NCBI GenBank assembly: GCA_000526575.1
Contig: JAGI01000002.1
Span: 2,217,501 to 2,281,500, forward strand
DNA from: Clostridium sp. 12(A)
GTDB taxonomy: Bacteria > Bacillota > Clostridia > Lachnospirales > Lachnospiraceae
Direction of reading: 5' to 3'
DNA: 64,000 nucleotides
Shown here: in pieces, positions 43,480-52,577 of the stretch
Numbering within the stretch: position 1 is the first letter of the stretch
How the letters are laid out: the number at the start of each line of letters is the position of its first letter
Translations under genes and position numbers: made by a program
The notes under the pieces: generated by a model
Databases searched by the model: none
What the model saw: only the letters and a program-made list of their open reading frames with translations
What the model was told of the DNA's origin: nothing

Positions 43480-44718
43480 CTATTCTGCCTCTTTGAATTC
43501 TCCGCTGTAGGAGCCAAACATTCCCAGTCTCAGCTTTTGAGCAAAATCATCGATACCGTCATCAGATTGTTTCTGGTTCTGCTGCTGGTGCTGTTGATCC
43601 TGTCCGCCACCTTGCTGGTCCTGATTCCGGTTATTGAGATAATCGGCTTCTGATTTATCTACTACCACCTGGAATGGACGTTCCATATTGGATTCCAATA
43701 TGTTTCCAATTTCAGCTGCTGACTGAGAAATAAGCTTTAACGTCTTACTTTCAGAGCAGACAATCGATACGTGTACCTGATTGTTCTCATTGGAAATCTT
43801 AAGAAGGATCTTTCCTAAATTGTGAGGCTCCAGCTGAAGCTCCATGCTGTCTTTGCCAGTCTTAATCTGACTAAGGATTTGCTTTGACAATCTGGCTTCC
43901 ATTTCTTCCGGATCGTTTTCATTCACAGGCATAGTCACAGCTTTTTCTTCTTGTCTTTGTACGGCGTGTATTGGCTGCGTATTTCTGCTTTGAAGATTTT
44001 CAAAAGCCTTTAAAGTGATTCCGTCTTCTTCTTTGACTTCTTTCCCTTCATTTGCTTCTGCCTTTTCATTTTTCACAAATGCCGGGCCAGCGTTTTCCTT
44101 AACAGCCTCAGCAAATCCAGGGCCGGTTAAGGTTTCTTTTTTTACAACGCCAGGACCTTTTAGTACTTCCTGGTTCTTATCAGGAGTAATGGCTTCATCT
44201 AGTTCTGATTTCTTTCCCATCAGATGTAATCCGGGACCTTTTGGTAAAACAGCGTCCGTTTGCTTTTGTGACTCATCTGAAATCAGATTCTCAAATCCGT
44301 TTGCCGTCACACCTGGGCCTTCCGTTTCTTCTGACTCATTGTTTGGATTCAGTGATTTTAAAAGCTGAGCTGGGTTAACTTTTCCTGACAGTTCAAGAGA
44401 ATTTTTGTTCCCCTGAAAGATTCCAGTTGAAAACATGGTCTGCAGATATTCTTCCGGCAGTTTTTGTTCCTGGATCGGTGCATTATTATCAACAACCTTA
44501 TTATTTGTAGGATTGCTGCCAATGTACTGCATTGCCGCCTCTTCCCCGCTATCTTTTGCTTCCGGCTTGGATTTTTCAGGCCCTGCACTCTTCTTCTGTG
44601 TCTTATCTTTCAGCAGATTTTTAAAGCCTGAGATACTATCTTCCGTTTTTCCATCTTTCTTTTGAGCTTCCGGTTTCGGTTTCTCAATCAGATCCACATA
44701 ACTCGTATTGATATTCAT
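43480..44718 (-). CDS. fliK: Flagellar hook-length control protein FliK
   Basis: 412 aa. Disordered N-terminal ruler region (1-280) and C-terminal Flg_hook domain (SMELQLEPHNLGKILLKISNENNQVHVSIVCSE ... ), then a Gln-rich tail. The ruler contains several GPG-hydrophobic motifs (GPGV, GPGL, GPGV, GPGF) and three related GF-x-NL segments. FliK measures hook length and triggers FlhB switching. GGAGG precedes the ATG. Confidence 0.9.
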   Translation of the reverse strand: MNINTSYVDLIEKPKPEAQKKDGKTEDSISGFKNLLKDKTQKKSAGPEKSKPEAKDSGEEAAMQYIGSNPTNNKVVDNNAPIQEQKLPEEYLQTMFSTGIFQGNKNSLELSGKVNPAQLLKSLNPNNESEETEGPGVTANGFENLISDESQKQTDAVLPKGPGLHLMGKKSELDEAITPDKNQEVLKGPGVVKKETLTGPGFAEAVKENAGPAFVKNEKAEANEGKEVKEEDGITLKAFENLQSRNTQPIHAVQRQEEKAVTMPVNENDPEEMEARLSKQILSQIKTGKDSMELQLEPHNLGKILLKISNENNQVHVSIVCSESKTLKLISQSAAEIGNILESNMERPFQVVVDKSEADYLNNRNQDQQGGGQDQQHQQQNQKQSDDGIDDFAQKLRLGMFGSYSGEFKEAE

Positions 44719-44792
44719 CTCTTCGCCTCCTTTCTTTTTTTTGCCATAAGGCTGATTTTATATGGTAACTGGCAGAGATTTCTCTGACAGAA

Positions 44793-45242
44793 TTACCTGC
44801 TGTTACGAACTGACATGGTATTGGAAACGAACTCCTCAATGAACAGCTCCTCGCTGCGCAGCACCTCTTTGTTATAATGATCCAGCTTTTTTTCCTTTAG
44901 CTTTTCAATAGAAGTCTTTTCTTTTCTGGCTTCAACAACCTCATTGCGCTTTTGCTCTTCTTTCACCCTAAGCTTTTTTAAGGTTACTTCTTCATATAGA
45001 ATCCGCTGCTGCATGTAAGTGATATATGATTCATATTCCCGCATGGCACTTACTGTCATACCGCAATGAGTCTCCTCCCGGAAACGGGTACAGGCGGCCA
45101 TTCTCTGTTCTGATAATGCATGAATGGTCTGCTCCTGTTGAACGACCTGAGCCAGGATGATGGCATGTTCGCTTTTTAAATTATCCAGAGTCTGATCTTT
45201 GTAATTTAAAACGGTATCTAAAGGAAAATTAAACTTTTTCAT
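44793..45242 (-). CDS. fliJ: Flagellar export protein FliJ
   Basis: 149 aa, almost wholly a long antiparallel coiled coil (FNFPLDTVLNYKDQTLDNLKSEHAIILAQVVQQEQTI at the start), as for FliJ, the central stalk of the FliI ATPase ring. Located directly after fliI. Confidence 0.92.
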   Translation of the reverse strand: MKKFNFPLDTVLNYKDQTLDNLKSEHAIILAQVVQQEQTIHALSEQRMAACTRFREETHCGMTVSAMREYESYITYMQQRILYEEVTLKKLRVKEEQKRNEVVEARKEKTSIEKLKEKKLDHYNKEVLRSEELFIEEFVSNTMSVRNSR

Positions 45243-45263
45243 TTGCAGCCTGCTTTCTCAATC

Positions 45264-46565
45264 TTACCTTAAAATTTCTTTCATCTTGTCAAGGATTTCT
45301 TCGTAGCTGTTGTTTTCCTGTATTCCCTGACACAGGAATTCGTTGATTTTATCTATTTTAGCGATTGCTACATCGAGCTTTGGATTGGTACCACTTTTAT
45401 AAGCACCGATGGAAATGAGATCTTCATTCTTCTCATAAATGCTCAAAATATCCCTGACACGGGAAGCCATCTCCCGATGCTCGTCTGATACGATATTGTT
45501 CATCAATCGTGAAATACTGGCGCTTACATCAATGGCCGGGAAATGGTTTGCATTCGCCAGCTTTCGACTCAGTACAATATGTCCGTCTACAATTCCTCGT
45601 ACCGTATCTGCAATGGGCTCATTGGTATCATCACCTTCTACCAGAACCGTATAGATTCCAGTAATGGAACCCTCTTTAAAATTACCGCTTCGTTCCAGAA
45701 GCTTGGGAAACTCTGCATAAATGGAAGGAGTATATCCACGTGCTACCGGAGGCTCTCCAATGGCAAGACCTATTTCACGTTGTGCCATGGCAAAACGGGT
45801 GAGGGAATCCATCATGAGCAAAACATCCTTGCCCTGATTTTTAAAATACTCTGCAATGGTGGTTGCAACCAGCGGACACTTCATACGAAGCATGGCTGGC
45901 TGGTCAGAGGTAGCCACGACTAAAACGGAACGCTTCATTCCCTCTGGACCGAGATCCTTTTCAATAAATTCCCGGACCTCTCTGCCTCGCTCTCCAACGA
46001 GAGCTACTACATTGATATCTGCTTTTACATTTCTTGCAATCATTCCAAGCAGGGTACTCTTTCCAACACCACTACCTGCAAAGATTCCGATACGCTGTCC
46101 TTTTCCAATGGTATTCATTCCATCAATTGCCTTGACTCCGAATTCCAGTTTTTCAGAAATAGGAGGACGCTCCATTGGATTTATGTATGGGTTCTCCACA
46201 TAGTAAAATTTAGGGGATTCAAAAGGACCTTTTCCATCCATAGGCTCTCCTTTTGCATCAATGATACGTCCCCTTAGAAATTCACCAACCGGTATTTTTA
46301 AACGGCGTTTCGTATTTCTTACAAAACTGCCCGCTGCAATACCATTCATATTTTCATAAGCCATCAGCTGAATCTTATCATCTTTAAAACCCACAACCTC
46401 AACTGGTATCTGTTCCTGCTTGTCTTCGTTATAGATATAAGCGATGTCACCGATACTTGCTTTACCGCCCGATGCTTCCATGGACATTCCTACAATATTT
46501 TCAATCTTACCAATATGGTCAATCGTCTCTGTCTTCATTATAAGATCAGAAAGTTCCTTAAACAT
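45264..46565 (-). CDS. fliI: Flagellum-specific export ATPase FliI
   Basis: 433 aa. F1-beta-like ATPase with Walker A (GIFAGSGVGKSTLLGM), Walker B (VLLMMDSLTRFAMAQREIGLAIGEPP) and the ERGREVREF motif. Hexamer drives or helps unload export substrates with FliH and FliJ. GGAGGA lies 6-7 nt before the ATG. Confidence 0.97.
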   Translation of the reverse strand: MFKELSDLIMKTETIDHIGKIENIVGMSMEASGGKASIGDIAYIYNEDKQEQIPVEVVGFKDDKIQLMAYENMNGIAAGSFVRNTKRRLKIPVGEFLRGRIIDAKGEPMDGKGPFESPKFYYVENPYINPMERPPISEKLEFGVKAIDGMNTIGKGQRIGIFAGSGVGKSTLLGMIARNVKADINVVALVGERGREVREFIEKDLGPEGMKRSVLVVATSDQPAMLRMKCPLVATTIAEYFKNQGKDVLLMMDSLTRFAMAQREIGLAIGEPPVARGYTPSIYAEFPKLLERSGNFKEGSITGIYTVLVEGDDTNEPIADTVRGIVDGHIVLSRKLANANHFPAIDVSASISRLMNNIVSDEHREMASRVRDILSIYEKNEDLISIGAYKSGTNPKLDVAIAKIDKINEFLCQGIQENNSYEEILDKMKEILR

Positions 46566-46579
46566 GGGGGTTCCTCCTG

Positions 46580-47389
46580 CTACAGTCTGGCATTATTGAG
46601 TATTCCTTTGATATTCTCAATCTGGGTATTGACGCTGACATCAATAATCTCTTCCGGAAGCTCAATAATACAGCTGCCATCCTCAGCATGATCCATTGCA
46701 ATTATTTTAATATTACCGGAGATGTGGGATAATTCATTGAGAAGTCCCACATCTCCCTGTATCATCATTCCTGCATCCTTTTGCGACACATAGATCTTGA
46801 CCCACTGGGTTTTTTTAAGCTTTCCAGCAGCACCAACGATCATTCGTTTTATGATTTCACCGCTTGATTTTAAGCTTGTCTGGATCACCTTTTCTGCTAT
46901 GGTCAGGGTGATTTTCTTTAAATCGTCGATATACTTATCAAGAAGCTTGTCTTTTTCTACTGTAATGCTTTCAATGGTAGTCTTTACAGCCAGCTTAAAC
47001 TCATCCATATGAAGATTCAGTTCACTCTTATGATCCTCATATGCTTTGTTGGTTCCGTCAAGAAGACCTGCTTCGTATCCTTCCCGGTAACCATTCTCTC
47101 TGGCTTCCTCCAGAAGCCTCGCGGCTTCTTCTCTGGCCTGCAAAAGTATCTCTTCCGAACGCCTTGTGGCTTCCTCATATGCATCAGAAGCCTGCTTGTA
47201 TATGATTTCTGCTTCTTCTTTCAGCTTATCTGTAATGTGATCAACAAATTCTTCAACTGCCAGTTCTTCCAGATGTTCTTCTTCTTCTTTTGCAACTTTA
47301 ATGATATCATCAAATGTTCTTTCAAATGCATATTCCAGAACACGTTCTTCTGTCTTTATCCCCTTAATAATATTAGGCAATGATATCAT
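46580..47389 (-). CDS. fliH: Flagellar assembly protein FliH
   Basis: 269 aa from ATG 47389; an in-frame GTG at 47398 is also possible. The start overlaps the fliG end. Long Glu-rich coiled coil (~25-125) and a C-terminal V-ATPase subunit E-like domain (KITLTIAEKVIQTSL ... WVKIYVSQKDAGMM). FliH binds FliI and anchors it to the C ring. Confidence 0.92.
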   Translation of the reverse strand: MISLPNIIKGIKTEERVLEYAFERTFDDIIKVAKEEEEHLEELAVEEFVDHITDKLKEEAEIIYKQASDAYEEATRRSEEILLQAREEAARLLEEARENGYREGYEAGLLDGTNKAYEDHKSELNLHMDEFKLAVKTTIESITVEKDKLLDKYIDDLKKITLTIAEKVIQTSLKSSGEIIKRMIVGAAGKLKKTQWVKIYVSQKDAGMMIQGDVGLLNELSHISGNIKIIAMDHAEDGSCIIELPEEIIDVSVNTQIENIKGILNNARL

Positions 47390-48377
47390 CCTTTCCACCC
47401 TTGCTGATAATCAGCTCGCCTTCTTCTTCCAGACGTCTGATGGTAGCAACGATTCTCTGCTGAGCTTCCTGTACATCCTTCACACGAACATTAACGGTAA
47501 CTTCCATATCAGACATAATACTTTCTCTCATACGGCTGGACATATTAGCAAAGATAGATTCAGAAATCTGCTCATTGGTTCCTTTAAGAGCATAAACCAT
47601 ATCCTTCATATCGCACTCGCGAATGAAACGCTGAATGGAACGATTGTCCATAGTAACGATATCCTCGAATACGAACATCTTCTTGCGGATGGTATCTGCC
47701 AGATCGGAATCCTTTTTTCCCAGCTCTTCGAAGATAAGCTTTTCGTTTCCACGGTCCATACGGTTCATTACGTTTGCAATGTAATCGATACCGCCCACCG
47801 TTGTGTAATCGGTGGTAATGATACCGGAGAACTTCCTTTTGATCTCATCTTCCACAATCTTAATGCCATCGGGAGAAGCACTCTCCATTCGGGCTATGGC
47901 CTCTACTACTTTAAATCTCTTCTCAGGAGGCAGCTCTGAAATAAGCTCTGCTGTCATATCCTCTGTGGTATAGGAAAGCACCAAAGCAATGGTCTGAGGT
48001 CTCTCATGCTGCAGGATAGAAAACAGATTCTTAGAATCACTTTTTCTGATAAATCCAAAGGATCTGGATTTCAGTGACTGTGTCACCTTTTGGAGGAGGT
48101 TGCTTGCTGTGCTTTCACCAAATGCTTTCTCTAACACGGTTCTGGCATATTCAAGACCACCATCGGTCACGACCTTCTGAGTCAGACAGGTCTTATAGAA
48201 ATCATCCAGCACTTCTTCTGTGGCCTTAGCTTCTACATGTCCCAGCTTCGCCACTTCGACTGTAAGCTTTTCAATTTCCTCTTCCGTAAGATATTTATAT
48301 ATTTTTGACGCTTTCTCTACTCCGAGCGAAACAATAACAGTTGCCGCTTTTTGTTCTGGTCTCAGACTAGTTGTCAT
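47373..48377 (-). CDS. fliG: Flagellar switch/rotor protein FliG
   Basis: 334 aa with N, middle (EHPQTIALVLSY-like ERPQTIALVLSY) and C domains; the C domain carries the torque helix charges (DLADTIRKKMFVFEDIVTMDNRSIQRFIRE). Interacts with FliF, FliM and MotA. The ATG overlaps the fliF end by 11 bp; the GGAG site lies inside fliF. Confidence 0.97.
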   Translation of the reverse strand: MTTSLRPEQKAATVIVSLGVEKASKIYKYLTEEEIEKLTVEVAKLGHVEAKATEEVLDDFYKTCLTQKVVTDGGLEYARTVLEKAFGESTASNLLQKVTQSLKSRSFGFIRKSDSKNLFSILQHERPQTIALVLSYTTEDMTAELISELPPEKRFKVVEAIARMESASPDGIKIVEDEIKRKFSGIITTDYTTVGGIDYIANVMNRMDRGNEKLIFEELGKKDSDLADTIRKKMFVFEDIVTMDNRSIQRFIRECDMKDMVYALKGTNEQISESIFANMSSRMRESIMSDMEVTVNVRVKDVQEAQQRIVATIRRLEEEGELIISKGGKDDIIA

Positions 48378-49992
48378 TATTGTCTCCTCCGTTCAACCAT
48401 GCTTTCAGCAACTGGGCCGAAATCTCAGGATTTTGGTCTGCAAACTCACGGATGCTTTCACGCAGTTCTGCGCCCCGATCCACTTCCGGAACGAAAATCT
48501 CAGGTTCAACCGGTTCCACTTCTTCTTCCACTGTTTCTTCTTCCACTTCTGGTATGTCGGGAATCACTGGAACATCCTCCTGACTGTCCTCTGTTTCAAC
48601 AATCATGGCTTTCTTTTTGTTTGCCCTTCTAATTGCCAATATGACGATCAATACAAGCAATAACACACCGACTGCAGCCGCAATCAGTATCCACTGATTC
48701 ACAATCATACCCTTAGCCCCTGCTACTTCTGATGTTTCCGGCTGTTTTGGTACATCAACCGTATAGAACGGTGCAGCGACTGCAGTGATTTTCTCCGCTC
48801 TGTCCGCCTGGGCAATTCCTGCTGCATTACCAGCCAGATTACGGATATCATCCACTGTCAGCGTACCAAAATCAGTCCCATTCACAACTACGGAAACTGT
48901 AAGATTTTCAAGACTTCCGGGATTTATCTGTCCCTGCTCCTTAATCTGATTAATGAGGTACTTTCTGTTTAGACCACTGGAAGCGTAGGAACCATCTCCG
49001 CCGGTTCCTGTTCCTGCTGCATTATATTCCGGTATATCAGCATTTGCTTCTGATCCGGCAACGCCAGATGCTGTCTGCTTATCTCCGGAGAATTCTCTGT
49101 TAATGGACTCTTCTGAAATAATACCTGTTTTGTCCTTCTCGTCAATCTTATCCGGAGTATTATATACAATGCTCTCACGGATTAATTTATCCATATTGAC
49201 CGTACATTTAGCAGAAACCTTTACGTTTCCGTTGCCGTATACCGGTCCCAGCACATTGATTACCTTGGCTGAAATCTGGTCTTCAATTACTTTAGCAATT
49301 TCCTCGCTTGCTTTTCCTGTATTAATATCCTCTTCTTCGGAATCTACGGTAATCTCTCTGCCGTTCCCGTCAAAGACAGAAACATTGTCAATGACCATTC
49401 CAGGGATACTTCTGGAAATAAGAAGCTGAATGGATTTTGCCTGCTCCTCGGAAGGTGATCCGCCGTCTTTCATCACAACAACAGCCTGGGCGCTCGCTTC
49501 CTTAGCACTATCCTCAGACAGCGCATACTTGGAAGTCTCTCCCAGGGCTATCGTTACATATGCTTCTTTTACACCATCAAAAAGCTGAATGGTTGAACCA
49601 ATTCTGGTCTCCAGATCGTAAAGCTTAAAGGTCTTACGATCGGAATCTGTAGTCATTAAGTTAACATTATTTTTAAATACATCGTATGTAAATCCACTTT
49701 TGGGATACCCTTCTGAAACCAGCTTGGCTCTGGTCACGTCCATCTGCTCTACCGGTACCAGAATATCTCCGTTTTCATATTGATAAGAAACCCCATCCTC
49801 TTGCAGTTTACCTATAATCTGCTTGGCTTCCTCGTTGCCAATGCCTGTAAACATTACTTCAAAAGGCTTAGCTCTCATGGACAATGCCAGGATCACTGAT
49901 CCGGCCACAACCAATACGCCTACGATTGAGGCTATTGCAATCTTCTTTGTCTTACTGCTAAGACCGTTTATAAATTCCTTAATTTTTTCCAT
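48367..49992 (-). CDS. fliF: Flagellar MS-ring protein FliF
   Basis: 541 aa. Two membrane helices (~17-38 and ~437-458) flank the periplasm-facing YscJ/FliF ring-building domains (FTGIGNEEAKQIIGKLQEDGVSYQYENGDILVPVEQMDVTRAKLVSEGYPKSGF). The acidic C-terminus ends with the FliG-binding segment (ISAQLLKAWLN). Confidence 0.97.
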   Translation of the reverse strand: MEKIKEFINGLSSKTKKIAIASIVGVLVVAGSVILALSMRAKPFEVMFTGIGNEEAKQIIGKLQEDGVSYQYENGDILVPVEQMDVTRAKLVSEGYPKSGFTYDVFKNNVNLMTTDSDRKTFKLYDLETRIGSTIQLFDGVKEAYVTIALGETSKYALSEDSAKEASAQAVVVMKDGGSPSEEQAKSIQLLISRSIPGMVIDNVSVFDGNGREITVDSEEEDINTGKASEEIAKVIEDQISAKVINVLGPVYGNGNVKVSAKCTVNMDKLIRESIVYNTPDKIDEKDKTGIISEESINREFSGDKQTASGVAGSEANADIPEYNAAGTGTGGDGSYASSGLNRKYLINQIKEQGQINPGSLENLTVSVVVNGTDFGTLTVDDIRNLAGNAAGIAQADRAEKITAVAAPFYTVDVPKQPETSEVAGAKGMIVNQWILIAAAVGVLLLVLIVILAIRRANKKKAMIVETEDSQEDVPVIPDIPEVEEETVEEEVEPVEPEIFVPEVDRGAELRESIREFADQNPEISAQLLKAWLNGGDNNDN

Positions 49993-50018
49993 CGCCTCTG
50001 TCCGCCCCGTTATCCATC

Positions 50019-50330
50019 TTAAATACTAATTCTCATCATTTCGTTATAAGATTCCAGTGCCTTATTACGAAGTGCTGTTAAAAGTTCTACTGATAACTGG
50101 GCTTTTGCTGCTGCTGCCGGAACGGTATGAGCGTCATCGATCTGACCTGTGGACAGTAAATATTCCTGGGTGGTCAATTCCTTATCCGTCGCTTTTACAT
50201 TCTGAATGGCCTCTCTAAAAACATCCTGAAATACAGTACTTCCTGCATTTCCGGATGTTACCTTCTTGTCACTTCCAATATTTCCTATGGAATCCAAGGG
50301 AATGATGGGTGTTATGAACATCTGTTCCAT
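50019..50330 (-). CDS. fliE: Flagellar MS ring-rod junction protein FliE
   Basis: 103 aa. Conserved FQDVFREAIQNVKATDKELTTQEYLLSTGQIDDAHTVPAAAAKAQLSVELLTALRNKALESYNEMMRISI. GGAGG precedes the ATG. It lies 17 bp after flgB with no flgC between, unlike the usual flgB-flgC-fliE order. Confidence 0.95.
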   Translation of the reverse strand: MEQMFITPIIPLDSIGNIGSDKKVTSGNAGSTVFQDVFREAIQNVKATDKELTTQEYLLSTGQIDDAHTVPAAAAKAQLSVELLTALRNKALESYNEMMRISI

Positions 50331-50347
50331 ATTATGTACCTCCTGTT

Positions 50348-50728
50348 TTAACCTTTAATTATCGTACGTAGTCTGCTTATCTCGCTGTTTAAAGCATTAA
50401 GTTCATATTGGTACTGCAACGTTGTTCTTGCTAATTCCACATTCTCCACGTCCATATTCACATTATTTCCATCCATTCTTGCTGATTCATTATCAGTATT
50501 TCTAATGAAATGTCTGGAACTTCCAATGATATTGCCTATGTCCTGAGATGTGCCCTCTCTTCCTGTCATCAAACGTTTGCGGAATTCATCTTCAAACGTT
50601 ACATACTGGGCTTTGTATCCCGGAGTATCTCCATTGGCTATGTTGTTAAGGGTAACCTTCTGCTTTGACCACAGATAATCCAGAGTCTTCTCCGCCATGG
50701 AAATATTGTTTCCAAATATTAAATTCAT
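50348..50728 (-). CDS. flgB: Flagellar proximal rod protein FlgB
   Basis: 126 aa from ATG 50728 (GAGGAA at 7 nt). Contains QKVTLNNIANGDTPGYKAQYVTFEDEFRKRL and the C-terminal NVNMDVENVELARTTLQYQYELNALNSEISRLRTII helix. First gene of the large flagellar operon; its 5' untranslated region is about 130 nt and holds a CCTAAAA/TTTTAGG hairpin (50768-50784). Confidence 0.95.
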   Translation of the reverse strand: MNLIFGNNISMAEKTLDYLWSKQKVTLNNIANGDTPGYKAQYVTFEDEFRKRLMTGREGTSQDIGNIIGSSRHFIRNTDNESARMDGNNVNMDVENVELARTTLQYQYELNALNSEISRLRTIIKG

Positions 50729-50862
50729 CGGATTGTTCCTCACTTTCACTTCTTCCAGAAAATGCTCCTAAAACATTTTAGGGCTGTAAACTTCTAAATG
50801 TAGTTAAAATTTCGACAAGCTCTTCCAAAATTATATTTTTTTTGTAATTCAAAACTTACTTT

Positions 50863-50891
50863 ATTTTACATTTTATTACATATATTGTCAA
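50863..50891 (-). promoter_or_regulatory. Sigma-A promoter of the large flagellar operon
   Basis: On minus: TTGACA (50886-50891), a 17-nt spacer and TAAAAT (50863-50868), a near-ideal housekeeping promoter ~135 nt before the flgB start. Just upstream (50901-50941) an imperfect compound hairpin, AGTAAGC/GCTTACT with an inner CCAATAT/ATACTGG, lies where a regulator could bind. No other strong promoter is seen in the following 24 kb except the cheV site. Confidence 0.75.
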
Positions 50892-50979
50892 GAAAGTTCT
50901 AGTAAGCCAATATCCAAATACTGGTTATAATCTTGCTTACTATCCGGCATTTTGTATAATGAGTTTACCTGGATCGCCA

Positions 50980-51987
50980 TTAGACTCTCCGTTGCTTTTT
51001 TTCTCCCATGACAGGCAGGTCTTCCCAGGTTTTCAAAAATGCCCATACTACCTCCGGGTCAAACTGCTTTCCGCTTCCTCTAAGCAGCTCCTTTTTTATT
51101 ACCTCAGGGTCAAGCTTTGGTCGGTAGCACCGGTTGCTGCTCATGGCATCAAAGGAATCTGCTACGCAGATGATTCTTGCAAGTAAAGGGATTTGAGCTC
51201 CCATCAGTCCTTCCGGGTATCCTTTCCCATCAAACCGCTCGTGATGATACCTTGCTCCCAGTTCTAAGTCTCTGACGGTGGATATGTCTTTTAAAATATC
51301 TCCCCCAATGACCGTATGGGTTTTCATGATTTCCTTTTCTTCCGCTGTAAGCTCCGTGGTTTTTAGAAGTATCTCGTCCGGCACTCCTACTTTTCCCACA
51401 TCATGAAGTAGGGCAATCTCATATAAACGCCTGATTTCCTCATTACACCAATTCATATTCTCCCCAATTAAGACAGAATATCTGGCCACTCGCTCTGAGT
51501 GTCCTTTTGTATAGTTATCTCTGGCGTCTATTAAAGCTGCTATGGCATTGACAGAAGCCAGTGAAATGGTCTCCAGCTCTTTTGTCTTTTGCTCCAGCTT
51601 TCTCTTAAGCTGTCTGTTAGAATCTTTTGTATCCAGAGCCCGCCTGACTCTGCATAAAAGGACTTCCTTTACCACTGGTTTCGAGATGAAATCGTAGGCT
51701 CCCATCTTTAAGCATTCCGCTTCAATGGCCTTATCCGTTTGCGATGTTATGAAAATAACTGGTATGTCAGAACAGTCCGGTCTGGTTTTTAGCTGTTTCA
51801 TAATCTGCCAGCCATCAATCTTAGGCATTGCTAGATCCAAAAGGATCAGGTCCGGTCTTATCTGTTCCATGTACCGGAATGCAATTTCTCCGGAAACAGT
51901 AGTAAACACCTCATAATATTCTGAGAGCATGTCTTCTAATACCCTAAGAAAAAAAGAAGTGTCATCAATTGCCAATATTCTGTACAA
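50980..51987 (-). CDS. Response regulator with HD-GYP c-di-GMP phosphodiesterase domain
   Basis: 335 aa from TTG 51987 after a GGGGGGAGAGG run. Receiver domain (1-120) with D8-D9, phospho-Asp D51 and Lys in ISKPV; coiled linker (~120-145); HD-GYP domain with H195-D196 in LLHDVGKVGVPD, HHERFDGKGYPEG (248-260) carrying the GYP motif. Such RpfG-type proteins hydrolyse c-di-GMP to pGpG/GMP when phosphorylated. It reads towards flgB, and no clear terminator separates them, so read-through into the flagellar operon is possible. Confidence 0.92.
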   Translation of the reverse strand: MYRILAIDDTSFFLRVLEDMLSEYYEVFTTVSGEIAFRYMEQIRPDLILLDLAMPKIDGWQIMKQLKTRPDCSDIPVIFITSQTDKAIEAECLKMGAYDFISKPVVKEVLLCRVRRALDTKDSNRQLKRKLEQKTKELETISLASVNAIAALIDARDNYTKGHSERVARYSVLIGENMNWCNEEIRRLYEIALLHDVGKVGVPDEILLKTTELTAEEKEIMKTHTVIGGDILKDISTVRDLELGARYHHERFDGKGYPEGLMGAQIPLLARIICVADSFDAMSSNRCYRPKLDPEVIKKELLRGSGKQFDPEVVWAFLKTWEDLPVMGEKKQRRV

Positions 51988-52220
51988 GCCTCTCCCCCCT
52001 TACTTTAAAAGCCGCCTCCAGCACAACCCTTCTTGCTGCGCTTTCCTTACCCCACACATTGTGACTAAGATACATAGTGTCTTTTATGAAATTCAGTAAA
52101 TTCTTCACCCTCCAGTCCTATACTGGTTGTATCAATAAAAAGAGAATCTGAAGAATCCACAATAATTTTTATATATTCTTTTAATAGGAACATTTACTTT
52201 TTGTTACCAAGAAAGTATAT

Positions 52221-52247
52221 GGTATCAAAGGCATATATTTTGATACC
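52221..52247. other. Inverted repeat in the 590-bp gap upstream of the HD-GYP gene
   Basis: GGTATCAAA (52221-52229) and TTTGATACC (52239-52247) around a 9-nt loop: a perfect 9-bp palindrome typical of a repressor operator; no T-tract. The rest of 51988-52577 is AT-rich without a supported gene; the GT2 promoter lies at its right end. Confidence 0.5.
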
Positions 52248-52510
52248 TCTCATAAGTTTTGGTTTCACTTTTTGGTTATATTTCTATCAATTATTAACTT
52301 TTCTATATTTATATCGAAACCTAAGTCAAAATAATAAGCGATTTTAGTCGATTTTTGTCATTTTATCAGTATCTTAATACTCATTAACCAGGAATAGAGG
52401 ATAAAAGCTTGAAAATGCAGCTGTCAGGCCATGTGAAAACATAAAAAGTAAAGAGCAAAAAATAATTTTTTTCGAAAAAAACTGGATTCAAGAAATGAGA
52501 TTTGTCTTCA

Positions 52511-52526
52511 TATAATAGAACGATAA
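52511..52526 (+). promoter_or_regulatory. Candidate promoter for the glycosyltransferase gene
   Basis: TATAAT (52511-52516) overlaps upstream of AACGATAA (52519-52526). The first fits a sigma-A -10, with a poor -35 (TTCAAG); the second resembles the sigma-28 -10 but lacks a TAAA-like box 15 nt upstream. Which sigma acts cannot be decided from sequence. Confidence 0.35.
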
Positions 52527-52577
52527 ACAAAATTATGAAATCTGAAATCAAATTTTAGAATGAAAGAGGAAGTAATA

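Noticed and set aside
47301-47939. 212-aa plus-strand ORF over fliG/fliH
   Set aside because: Shadow of fliG; no homology-like features and no ribosome binding site.
51988-52577. c-di-GMP (GEMM) riboswitch in the gap upstream of the HD-GYP and GT2 genes
   Set aside because: The conserved core bases and tetraloop receptor of GEMM are not seen; only an AT-rich palindrome.
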